Source: an uncultured Trueperaceae bacterium
Lineage (GTDB): Bacteria > Deinococcota > Deinococci > Deinococcales > Trueperaceae
Reading direction: 5' to 3'
Assembly: GCA_937911855.1 (NCBI GenBank)
Contig: CALDPK010000264.1
Coordinates: 1-9,727, forward strand
DNA: 9,727 nucleotides
Shown here: piece by piece, positions 1 to 6,326 of the stretch
How the letters are laid out: the number at the start of each line of letters is the position of its first letter
How positions within the stretch are numbered: the stretch's first letter is position 1
Position numbers and translations under genes: made by a program
The notes under the pieces: generated by a model
What the model was told of the DNA's origin: nothing
Databases searched by the model: none
What the model saw: the letters and a program-made list of their open reading frames with translations, nothing else

Positions 1-164
1 CCGGCGTGGACACCGTCAGCCTGGGCGCTCGCGCTCGCAGTCGAGGTGCGCTCGTTGGGCGGCGGGGCCTCCGCCGCCGTCGCTGTCACCCCCGTCACGG
101 GAAGGACGAGAGCCCACCCGAGGAGCAGGGCGAGCAGGCGGGACGAGATCGGGCGCAGCGACAT
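1..164 (-). CDS. Secreted protein, N-terminal 54 residues only (runs off left edge)
   Basis: Only the first 54 codons are in the window, and the frame is open to the left edge. The protein starts MSLRPISSRLLALLLGWALV and then continues with a hydrophobic stretch ending in VTATAAEAP. This is a classical Sec signal peptide: Arg residues at 4 and 9, a hydrophobic core at about 10-26, and signal peptidase I sites after A30 (ATA) or A33 (AEA). The mature start is rich in Pro, Ser, Thr and Ala, as in linkers of actinobacterial exported proteins. The ATG at 164-162 is chosen because GGAG (minus strand, 173-170) lies 5 nt upstream and the signal peptide begins exactly there. The mature domain is outside the window, so no function can be given. 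It lies downstream of, and on the same strand as, the MscS fragment, but the 230-bp gap with its own candidate promoter suggests separate transcription. Confidence 0.72.
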   Translation of the reverse strand, partial: MSLRPISSRLLALLLGWALVLPVTGVTATAAEAPPPNERTSTASASAQADGVHA

Positions 165-251
165 TGCTTCTCCAAAGATGGTTCGGGCGCACAGCCCCGT
201 GCGCCACCCACCCCGCATGGCCGCGCGAGCGGCGGACGAGGGATCCTTCTG

Positions 252-282
252 ACGGTACCCACGCCCGGCTTCGGAAGGTCAA
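252..282 (-). promoter_or_regulatory. Candidate promoter of the secreted-protein gene (TTGACC-N19-TACCGT)
   Basis: On the minus strand TTGACC (282-277) is followed after 19 bp by TACCGT (257-252), which fits the TANNNT form of actinobacterial -10 boxes. Transcription would start near 245, giving a leader of about 80 nt before the ATG at 164. The 19-bp spacing is longer than the optimal 17 and is typical of promoters that need an activator, in keeping with the repeat array just upstream. Confidence 0.35.
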
Positions 283-293
283 GGATCTTGACC
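277..293. repeat. Palindrome GGTCAAG-GAT-CTTGACC
   Basis: Perfect 7-bp inverted arms flank a 3-bp centre. It overlaps the last 11-bp repeat and the -35-like box. It could be a dyad operator for a dimeric repressor or MerR-type regulator, or a by-product of the array meeting a TTGACC box. The sequence alone does not decide. Confidence 0.4.
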
Positions 294-324
294 GAACCTT
301 GGGGCGGTCTTGACCCGCCCTTGA
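281..324 (-). promoter_or_regulatory. Four tandem 11-bp direct repeats (TCAAG-type operator)
   Basis: Read on the minus strand from 324 to 281, the units are TCAAGGGCGGG, TCAAGACCGCC, CCAAGGTTCGG and TCAAGATCCTT. They lie head to tail with no spacer, and the YCAAG core recurs every 11 bp, one helical turn. Head-to-tail repeats of 11-bp period are the known target form of OmpR/PhoB-type winged-helix proteins, including the SARP regulators and PhoP of Streptomyces. The unit nearest the gene is followed directly by a TTGACC -35-like box. I infer an activator or repressor site for the secreted-protein gene. The regulator is not identifiable from the window. Confidence 0.5.
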
Positions 325-365
325 CCATGCCGGGTCGGCGGCCCGTCCGTAGGCGTCGAAACCGT

Positions 366-397
366 GCGCTCGGTCGATCTAGCGCTCGGTCGTTCTA
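366..397. repeat. 16-bp tandem duplication spanning the MscS stop codon
   Basis: Units 366-381 and 382-397 both read GCGCTCGGTCG followed by ATCTA or TTCTA, so 15 of 16 bases match. The right-hand unit contains the TAG stop of the MscS reading frame (minus strand, 397-395), and the left-hand unit repeats a TAG 16 bp further on. It looks like a slippage duplication. Confidence 0.6.
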
Positions 398-1012
398 GGG
401 GTGCTCCGAGCCTGGGTCGCCGGTCTCGTCGCGGTCACGACCCAGGAGCAGCCGCGTGACCCGCGGACCGGAGTCGATGGTGACGACGTCGGAGCCGGCC
501 TCCACGCCATGCTCGGCGAAGGCGGCGAGGACCGCGATGACGACGGCGTGGGTGGCCTCCTTGGTCTCCAGCTGGCGTGCGCCGGACCAGAACCGCAGCT
601 CGAGCTGGACGGTGGCCGTGCCCACGGAGGTGAGGAAGGCCTCGGGCGCGGGCTCGTCCAGGACCTGCGACTGCCCCCGCATGGCGTCGACCGCCACGCG
701 CGCCGCCCGCGCGAGGTCGGTGCTGTCCGCGATGTCGACCAGCACGGAGCTGCGCACGTGCTCGAAGCCGGTCTGCACGGTGACCATCTCGGAGTGCAGC
801 GTGCCGTTGGGGATCAGCACGAGCCGACCGTCATACGTGCGCACCGACGTGCTGGTCAGGCCCATCTCCACGACCGTGCCCCGGTGCTCGCCCACCGAGA
901 TCTGGTCCCCGACGCGGTACCGGTCGCGGGTGAGGATCACGATCCCGGCGAACATATTGCCCAGCACAGTCTGGAAGGCGATGCCGGCGGCGATGGAGAC
1001 GACACCGATGCC
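395..1012 (-). pseudogene. MscS mechanosensitive channel, C-terminal fragment (TM1-TM2 missing)
   Basis: This part encodes residues of about 466-670 of the fused frame. It begins with a Gly/Ala-rich TM3 pore helix (GIGVVSIAAGIAFQTVLGNM) and continues FAGIVIL, RYRVGDQISVGEHRGTV and RTYDGRLVLIPNGTLHSEMV, which match the middle beta-domain signature of the MscS family. An alpha/beta C-terminal domain follows, with ELRFW in the usual place. MscS channels are inner-membrane homo-heptamers that open under membrane tension in hypo-osmotic shock. TM1, TM2 and the native start are absent, so this fragment alone could not form a channel. Almost every codon ends in G or C, unlike the propeller half. The native gene is probably complete in its own genome and was cut here by the junction. 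Confidence 0.8.
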
Positions 1013-2407
1013 ACCGAGCAGGTTCTCGATGTCGAACTCGAAGTCCTGCACCTCGTCCCTGGTGCCGGCAGCGTGGAACGGTGCGGTTCCCGCCAAGGTC
1101 CAGAGCGGCATCGTCTGCCGGGGTCCTTCGCCCAGATCCCAGGTGGTGCCGTCGGCGCGACCGTCCGGATGGCAGGATGCGCACGACATCCAGCCGTTGC
1201 GCGACATGCGCGGATCGCGCGCACTGTTGAACAGCATCTGCCCCCGCAGGAGCTCCCCGTCGAGCGTTTCCTGCGTCACCGGCACGCGGGCAAGTTCCAC
1301 GTGACTGTCGAGCCTGCCGGGATCCAACAGGTCCAGAACGCTCACTGCCCGCGCCAGATACGACATCACGTAAGCACGCTGGCCATCTGGGCTCAGCACG
1401 ATCCCGCGGGGGTTGGCGCCGGTAGGCCAGAAACCGGCCAGCCGTGCGGACGCCGGCGAGCTGATGTCGATGCCCATCACCGCGTCCGTGCCGGCCAGGA
1501 CGACGAGCAGCAGCTGACCGTCTGCGGTTGCTGCAATGGCGCGCGGGAAGTTCGTGGGCGTTGAAAACCCCGGGTCGTTCAGGTTCAGGCGCCGCGCGGG
1601 AAGCTCAGCGAGGGAGGCCAGGTCGACCGCCGACACGCCGCCCGACACCGTCGTCTGGAAGTTGTTGGGCAGTTCAGGGCTGTTCAGCAGGTGGCTCAGC
1701 CAGATGGTTTCACCAGTGACGGCGATGGATTCAAGCACGTTGGGGAAACCGAACTCATGCGGAGGCAGGGCCGTCTCGCTCCTGGTGCCGGCGCGCAGAA
1801 CCGTAAGCCAGCCTTCCCGGCTGTCGTTGGGCATGCTGCCAGGCCGGTCGCGCGCAAGCCGGTGCGTTACCACTACCGTATCGCCCTCAGCTTCGGGGAT
1901 GACAGCTATGGCCCACGGCTGCGGACCCACTGTGTGCCGCTCCGTGACGCGGGCGGCGCTGAGGTCCAGAAGCACTGTCTCCGCCGAGCCTGACACGGTT
2001 ACCCAGGCGTGGCTGCCGTCTGAGGACAGGGCGAGGCCGCCGGGTTCCGGGCCCACCGGGACGTCGGTGCGGCGGCCGTCCTCGAGGATCGACACGCTGC
2101 CGTCCTGGCGGTTGAGGACAACCACGGTGCCAGCGGGTGTCACTGCCACGCCCCACGGCTCGCGGCCGGTTGCGAATGGCGCGCCGGTTTCGAGCGTGCC
2201 GGTATCCAGCGGCGTGACGGTGTCGGCGTCAGGATTGACCACCCACACGGTCTGACCATCGGCGCTGATGGCGATGGGGGAGGAGCTGCTGACCCGCGGT
2301 GCGAATGGCAGCGGGCCCGGTGGATTCTGATTGCCGCTGCTGACGCAGGCGGTCAGGACCGCAAGCGTCAGCAGCAGGGCGAGGGAGAGCCGGGATGTCA
2401 GTTGCAA
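395..2407 (-). CDS. Chimeric ORF: YVTN beta-propeller/c-heme lipoprotein fused to MscS channel C-terminus
   Basis: This 670-residue frame combines two unrelated proteins. Residues 1-21 are a lipoprotein signal (MQLTSRLSLALLLTLAVLTAC, with lipobox LTAC and C21 as lipidated residue). Residues of about 28-390 form a YVTN-type beta-propeller with recurring PWGVAVTP, PGGLALSSDG, PWAIAVIP and PRGIVLSPDG motifs. Residues of about 391-466 carry one c-type heme motif, C409-A-S-C412-H413, followed by the RDEVQDFEF segment usual in propeller/cytochrome proteins. From about 465 the sequence is an MscS channel (TM3 pore helix and cytoplasmic part). The propeller half would be an outer-surface heme lipoprotein, possibly for electron transfer or substrate oxidation; its usual C-terminal cytochrome remainder is missing. 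The TTG start overlaps the stop of the upstream lipoprotein gene by 10 bp, so the two are probably translationally coupled; an AGG lies 8 to 10 nt upstream. I think the fusion is more likely an assembly artefact than a real protein. Confidence 0.7.
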   Translation of the reverse strand: MQLTSRLSLALLLTLAVLTACVSSGNQNPPGPLPFAPRVSSSSPIAISADGQTVWVVNPDADTVTPLDTGTLETGAPFATGREPWGVAVTPAGTVVVLNRQDGSVSILEDGRRTDVPVGPEPGGLALSSDGSHAWVTVSGSAETVLLDLSAARVTERHTVGPQPWAIAVIPEAEGDTVVVTHRLARDRPGSMPNDSREGWLTVLRAGTRSETALPPHEFGFPNVLESIAVTGETIWLSHLLNSPELPNNFQTTVSGGVSAVDLASLAELPARRLNLNDPGFSTPTNFPRAIAATADGQLLLVVLAGTDAVMGIDISSPASARLAGFWPTGANPRGIVLSPDGQRAYVMSYLARAVSVLDLLDPGRLDSHVELARVPVTQETLDGELLRGQMLFNSARDPRMSRNGWMSCASCHPDGRADGTTWDLGEGPRQTMPLWTLAGTAPFHAAGTRDEVQDFEFDIENLLGGIGVVSIAAGIAFQTVLGNMFAGIVILTRDRYRVGDQISVGEHRGTVVEMGLTSTSVRTYDGRLVLIPNGTLHSEMVTVQTGFEHVRSSVLVDIADSTDLARAARVAVDAMRGQSQVLDEPAPEAFLTSVGTATVQLELRFWSGARQLETKEATHAVVIAVLAAFAEHGVEAGSDVVTIDSGPRVTRLLLGRDRDETGDPGSEHP
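1001..1030. other. Junction between two unrelated genes (probable chimeric breakpoint)
   Basis: On the minus strand the frame passes from DIEN (propeller/cytochrome side) through LLGGIG into VVSIAAG (MscS TM3). LLGGIG fits both families: cytochrome-propeller proteins often have a GG-G motif after the RDEVQDFE segment, and MscS proteins often have LLGGIG before the pore helix. A short shared sequence at about 1003-1021 could therefore have joined two contigs or recombined two genes. Codon use changes at the same place. Confidence 0.65.
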
Positions 2408-5400
2408 TTTGGCCTGAACTCGAACGACGCCGGGTTGGGCAACAGGACTCCGCCTGGCAACTGCGAGTAACAGACGGCCAGGCGGGCGATGCCCGAGCCG
2501 GCAGACTTGTTCAGCGTGCCCGCGTTCCGGATGCTGGCAGGGTATCCGCCGCCAAAAGTGATGTCCAGGTCACCCTCGATATCGAACTCGGCACCAGACA
2601 CATTGTCGATGATCGCTCCGATACCCGCCCGGAAGGTGTGGTTGCCAGTCCCGGAACGAAGCATCACGATTCTCTCGTTGTTCACCAGTGTGACGTCGTA
2701 CAGATACGCATTGGCGCTGCCCATGTCGACTTCGATCAGCGAGTTGTTTGTCACGGTTGCGCCCGGGCCTTCAATGGTGCCCTGCCACTGGAACACTCCG
2801 TTCGGGAAGTTCAGTGAGACACCGGCCGGATCGGCGATCAGCGTGCCTGCCAGGCGAATCGCTCCGAAACCGTTACCCGAGTAGCTGCCGGCCAGATGCA
2901 GTTCTCTGGTGCTGCTCCAACCCAGGTTGAGGGTTGCGCCACCTGCCACGTTGAAGGTCCCACCTGTACCTGAACCGTACTCGAGTGTCAGGGCACCCGA
3001 ATCTACGGCGACGGTCCCGAGTTCGTTCCGGAAGTCCACGTTTAGGCGTGCGCCACCGGTGCCACTTGTTTTATGGACGGTACCCTGGTTGATCAGGGTG
3101 CCGTAAGGTACGCCATCGAAGTAGATGTCAGCATCGCCTGCCACCTCAATGACCGAGCCTGCAAGGTTCAGGATGCTTCCACCCTGGCCTATGCCGAGTG
3201 ACCTGGTCGACGGGCCGTGCAGAGTGATACGCCCCTCGTTCACCAGTACGATTTCATACAGGGTGGAGTCGCTTACAACCTCAAGCTCGCCGGCGTTGCG
3301 CAGTTCACCCTCGCCCCTGATGGTCGTGCCGGCCAGCTGCACCCCGCCCTCGGGGAACGTCAGCGTGGCACCGGCGGGAGCCACTTCGAGGAAGCCTCCG
3401 GTCAAGGCTAAAGTTCCCGCTCCCGTTCCATTGTGCTGACCCGTGATCGTGAAGTTCGCGGTGCCCGCGCCGATGGCGATCGACGCATCACGTCCGACGT
3501 TATAAGTACTGCCATCATTAAGGCTTCCTCCGGACCGCAGAAGCAGCGTGCCACTCGTGACGGCAAGATGGCCGCCTTCGTTGTTGAACGTCGCATCGAT
3601 CTGTGCGGTCCCGGTGCCCCCGCTCTTGTGCAGCGTGCCGGCGTTGTAGATCACCCCGCGTAGCTTTCCGCCGAAGGCGATTCCGAAGTCATCCTGGATG
3701 TCCATCACTGCTCCTTCGGCGTTGCGGATGGTGCCGCCATGACCGACGCGCAGGCCGTCTCTCGTGCTGCCGTGCATGATCAACAGTTCTTCATTGACCA
3801 CGTTGCCATGCAGAACCCGAAGGCCGTGGCCGGGGAACACTTCGAGGCGGTTGCGGTTGGTCAGGACACCGACGTTGCCGATGGTGCCGCCTGACCAGAC
3901 CACGCTGCCTTCGTTGCTGAGGCTTACGAAAATGTCGAGCTGCGCGTTACCGCTCACCAGGTACAGAGCCCCCGCAACGCCGATCCTCGACTCCTGCATC
4001 AGGGTCAGCTTCGCAGAGCCATCGAGGAAGAGGGTTCCGCTCTGGAGTGTCAGGCTGCGGATGGTGGTCTGCGGGAAGCCGTCATAAAGCGTGACTGTCG
4101 AGCCCGCCGAGGAGATCACGACGTGATCGTTGGGGCCGGGCAGTGCGTTGCTGCTCCAGTTCGCGGGCGTGGACCACAGGTCGTCGCCGGCGCGTCCGGT
4201 CCAGGTGACCGTCTCGGTCACTGATTCTTCCGAGAAATCGATGTGAAGGAAGGTCGATTCACCTGCTGGCGGCGCCTCAACCTCGACGGTTTCGACATCG
4301 CCGGTTTCAGTATCGATCACGTGAACTTCTATCGTCTCGCCGGCTGGCGTCATCGGGATCATGAAGTAGCCGCCTGCGTCAGTGGAGCCGCTGAACGGGA
4401 TGGTCGTTGACGAGGAGAGCTGCACAGAATAACGGCCGCGGTTCTGAGCGCTGGACGACGGACTGAACGCATTGAAGCCTTCGCCGTTCACGGAACCGAC
4501 CAGGGGACCGCCGGAGGTGAACGCTGCGCCCATGCCGGAAATTGCCCCGGTTCCGTTCGGATTCGAGCGCGACGGGCCGGTCGGGCCGGGCAGCGGGGGT
4601 GCACCGTTGTCGCAGGCGTTGCCGCCCAGGGCGCGGTCGATCTCGAGTGCCGTTTTCTTCATCCCCTTCCAGCCTTCGCCGACCATACCGCCCTGCAGTT
4701 CCGCGCCCAGGATGTCGACAGCGTTGGTCGGGCTGAGCTGCGTGTAGGGCACGCGGCCGACCCAGTTGACCACTTCGATGGCCTTGTCTGCCTTCTGCAG
4801 GATGTCGTTGCAGCCGGCCTGGGAGACGCTCAGCCTGCCGGCCAGCTGGCCGCGGACGTCGCTCACGGTGCCGCGCAGGTCACTGACTTCGATCATCGAG
4901 GCCATGCCGGCGAGCGCCGCTTCCGCTTCGGCCGAGCCGTCAGCCTGCAGTGACGTGATCCAGTACTCGAGTACTGCTGACAGCGCGGTGCGCAGTTCCG
5001 CTGAATCGGTGCCGGGAAAAGCGGAGTCGAAGTCCTGCAGCATCGCCAGGATGTCCGCGTGAGCTGAGTTGATGACCGTGAGCGGATCACCACTGACGGC
5101 AGGCATGGCTTCGACCGTCAGCCGGAACGGATCACTCGAGAGTCCGCTGCCGATGTTGTGCAGCGTGACTGTTGCCGTACCCGGCCGCAGGGGCGGGATG
5201 ACCGTCACGAACGTCTGGGCGCCGGAAGCTGAGGTGTGGATCACGCCGGTCTGCTCGAGCTGGCCGCCCGCTCCATCGAATATTGCCACGTTGTTCCAGG
5301 CTGCTGCGGGGTTGAAGCCCGCCACCGGGATCTCCAGCAGGGTGCCCGGCGGGCCGCTGAGAGTGCCGTCCAGGGAGCGGATCGAGCTGCTGCCCAGGCG

Positions 5401-6207
5401 GGTGGCCGTGGCTGTGTCGCCGACCTGAACGGCCGGTACCGGGTCCGAGATGACGTCGCCGCCGGGAGTGACGCTCGCAGTGTTGGCGACGATGATCTCG
5501 CCGACGCCGTCACCGTTGCCGTCCGGCATGATCAGGTAGTTGACGACCACCTGGCCCGGCTGAACCGCCGGTCCGAAGCCGCCGGAAGTAACCATCAGCG
5601 TGCGGTCGATCTCCGTGTCGGTCCCGATCGACTGGGCGCCCAGGAAAGTGATGCCCAGTGAGTCGTAGTCGACTCCGGTTTCAGCCCGTACCTCGTCCTG
5701 GGTGCGGGACTCGAAGGAGACGTTGCCGCCCATGATGCCGCCTGGAGGAACGACCAGCGTACTGAGCGAGCCGTCTTCCTCGAACGTTCCGAGTACGGCC
5801 CCCCTGTTCGACACGGTCGCGCTTGATTCCGGAACCGGGACGTTCTGAACGGTTACGGACCTGCTCCGGCTGCGGCCGTCCGTGCCGGTAACGGTGGCTG
5901 TCAGTTCCAGCGGTCCCTCAGGGTGCTCCGCGGCCGTCACGAAGGCACGCAGGTCGCCTGACGGGTCCAGTTTCTTGCCGCCCGCCGAGAACTCAACCTT
6001 GCTTATCTCGCCGGGATCAAGCGGCTGGACCGAGAACACGAAAGTTCCCGCCGTGAACGACCCGTCTGCGGGGCTGTTGATCACGAAAGCCGGTCCGCCA
6101 GTTGCCGTCGGTGGCCGGGTAGATGGTGCCTTGCCGCAGGCCGCCAGACCTGCAAGCAGCGCGATGATCATGCCCACGTATGCGCCGCGGGGGATTGAAT
6201 ATTCCAT
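2398..6207 (-). CDS. Large repetitive surface lipoprotein (Ig-like, ZU5-like and beta-helix-like regions)
   Basis: The 1269-residue protein starts MEYSIPRGAYVGMIIALLAG and continues LAACGK, a lipoprotein signal with C24 as lipidated residue. Regions in order: an Ig-like domain (about 39-124, INSPADGSFTAG), a ZU5-like part containing VVPPGG (about 125-265), an IPT/Ig-like part ending before residue 380, a helical segment (about 380-550), a Pro/Gly/Ser linker, a carboxypeptidase-regulatory-like segment, then WTG at 669 and NW at 683-684 opening a beta-rich repeat region. The motif N-A/Q-G-T-x-x-K recurs at 855, 1040 and 1228. The protein ends in a Cys-containing cap (C1246, C1268). The second ATG of the frame (6207) is chosen because GGAGGG lies 9 nt upstream and the signal peptide begins there. 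It is probably anchored to an outer membrane or cell surface as an adhesin, matrix or scaffold protein. No catalytic residues were recognised. It is the first gene of an operon with the heme/propeller lipoprotein. Confidence 0.8.
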   Translation of the reverse strand: MEYSIPRGAYVGMIIALLAGLAACGKAPSTRPPTATGGPAFVINSPADGSFTAGTFVFSVQPLDPGEISKVEFSAGGKKLDPSGDLRAFVTAAEHPEGPLELTATVTGTDGRSRSRSVTVQNVPVPESSATVSNRGAVLGTFEEDGSLSTLVVPPGGIMGGNVSFESRTQDEVRAETGVDYDSLGITFLGAQSIGTDTEIDRTLMVTSGGFGPAVQPGQVVVNYLIMPDGNGDGVGEIIVANTASVTPGGDVISDPVPAVQVGDTATATRLGSSSIRSLDGTLSGPPGTLLEIPVAGFNPAAAWNNVAIFDGAGGQLEQTGVIHTSASGAQTFVTVIPPLRPGTATVTLHNIGSGLSSDPFRLTVEAMPAVSGDPLTVINSAHADILAMLQDFDSAFPGTDSAELRTALSAVLEYWITSLQADGSAEAEAALAGMASMIEVSDLRGTVSDVRGQLAGRLSVSQAGCNDILQKADKAIEVVNWVGRVPYTQLSPTNAVDILGAELQGGMVGEGWKGMKKTALEIDRALGGNACDNGAPPLPGPTGPSRSNPNGTGAISGMGAAFTSGGPLVGSVNGEGFNAFSPSSSAQNRGRYSVQLSSSTTIPFSGSTDAGGYFMIPMTPAGETIEVHVIDTETGDVETVEVEAPPAGESTFLHIDFSEESVTETVTWTGRAGDDLWSTPANWSSNALPGPNDHVVISSAGSTVTLYDGFPQTTIRSLTLQSGTLFLDGSAKLTLMQESRIGVAGALYLVSGNAQLDIFVSLSNEGSVVWSGGTIGNVGVLTNRNRLEVFPGHGLRVLHGNVVNEELLIMHGSTRDGLRVGHGGTIRNAEGAVMDIQDDFGIAFGGKLRGVIYNAGTLHKSGGTGTAQIDATFNNEGGHLAVTSGTLLLRSGGSLNDGSTYNVGRDASIAIGAGTANFTITGQHNGTGAGTLALTGGFLEVAPAGATLTFPEGGVQLAGTTIRGEGELRNAGELEVVSDSTLYEIVLVNEGRITLHGPSTRSLGIGQGGSILNLAGSVIEVAGDADIYFDGVPYGTLINQGTVHKTSGTGGARLNVDFRNELGTVAVDSGALTLEYGSGTGGTFNVAGGATLNLGWSSTRELHLAGSYSGNGFGAIRLAGTLIADPAGVSLNFPNGVFQWQGTIEGPGATVTNNSLIEVDMGSANAYLYDVTLVNNERIVMLRSGTGNHTFRAGIGAIIDNVSGAEFDIEGDLDITFGGGYPASIRNAGTLNKSAGSGIARLAVCYSQLPGGVLLPNPASFEFRPNCN
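2500..3670 (-). repeat. Long-period protein repeats within the large lipoprotein (about 185 residues)
   Basis: The encoded protein has two full modules and a truncated third. Each has a GxGGxIxNxxG segment, then a DIxFxG or DIYFDG segment, then NAGTLHKSGGTG, NQGTVHKTSGTG or NAGTLNKSAGSG. The Asn of the last motif is at residues 855, 1040 and 1228, so periods are 185 and 188. Within a module, short strands separated by Gly/Asn turns suggest a right-handed beta-helix or stacked beta-solenoid. The DNA has diverged, so this is an old duplication and not a recent tandem repeat. Confidence 0.6.
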
Positions 6208-6216
6208 TGTTTGCTG

Positions 6217-6222
6217 CCCTCC
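6217..6222 (-). promoter_or_regulatory. Shine-Dalgarno of the large lipoprotein gene
   Basis: GGAGGG on the minus strand lies 9 nt before the ATG at 6207. It sets the start at 6207 instead of the in-frame ATG at 6243, which would add 12 residues before the signal peptide and has no such site. Confidence 0.7.
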
Positions 6223-6258
6223 GAATTTTATGCCTGCGCACACCTTTGACTGCCGGCC

Positions 6259-6280
6259 GTTAAATAGGCGTAAACTGGGC
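6259..6280 (+). repeat. Pair of imperfect 11-bp direct repeats in the divergent promoter
   Basis: GTTAAATAGGC (6259-6269) is followed directly by GTAAACTGGGC (6270-6280), matching at 8 of 11 positions. The 11-bp spacing fits the binding mode of BTAD/SARP winged-helix proteins, and the neighbouring gene encodes one. With only two units the match could be chance. Confidence 0.3.
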
Positions 6281-6326
6281 CGAATTTATACATGGGCCGT
6301 TGGCGGCTACGGGGTAAGGCGGGGTA

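Larger units (their letters stand above)
165..394. other. Regulatory intergenic region between MscS fragment and secreted-protein gene
   Basis: No convincing gene lies here. Short open frames on both strands are the usual by-product of high GC. The region holds a tandem array of four 11-bp repeats (281-324), a palindrome (277-293), a candidate promoter reading leftwards (252-282) and a 16-bp tandem duplication (366-397), each described separately. All are placed to control the secreted-protein gene that starts at 164. Confidence 0.6.
6208..6326. promoter_or_regulatory. Divergent promoter region between lipoprotein operon and regulator gene
   Basis: These 119 bp are AT-richer than the genes on each side. 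Rightwards, TTGACT (6246-6251) and TAAACT (6271-6276) are 19 bp apart. TATACA (6287-6292) is another -10 candidate. Leftwards, TATAAA (6290-6285) and TATTTA (6266-6261) are -10-like. I cannot choose between them. AAGG at 6316-6319 lies 7 nt before the ATG of the regulator. Two imperfect 11-bp repeats (6259-6280) lie in the centre, where the regulator could act on both genes. Confidence 0.5.

Noticed and set aside
16..282. Minus-strand frame of 88 codons at the left edge
   Set aside because: It is in a different frame from the signal-peptide gene, lacks a Shine-Dalgarno and has no recognisable features.
302..320. Hairpin GGGCGG-TCTTGAC-CCGCCC as an intrinsic terminator after MscS
   Set aside because: The stem is perfect but only 6 bp, and no T-run follows on either strand. 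The 11-bp repeat reading explains the sequence better.
6..398. Plus-strand frame of 130 codons at the left edge
   Set aside because: The product is Arg/Pro-rich with no start signal, and it covers both the signal-peptide gene and the operator region on the other strand.
401..1564. Long plus-strand open frame (387 codons) opposite the propeller/MscS gene
   Set aside because: Its product is Arg/His/Gly-rich low-complexity sequence with no domain or signal. The opposite strand has clear propeller, heme and MscS motifs, so this is a GC-driven shadow.
6205..6243. Earlier ATG at 6243 for the large lipoprotein
   Set aside because: It would put 12 polar residues before the signal peptide. The GGAGGG site and the signal peptide both support 6207.
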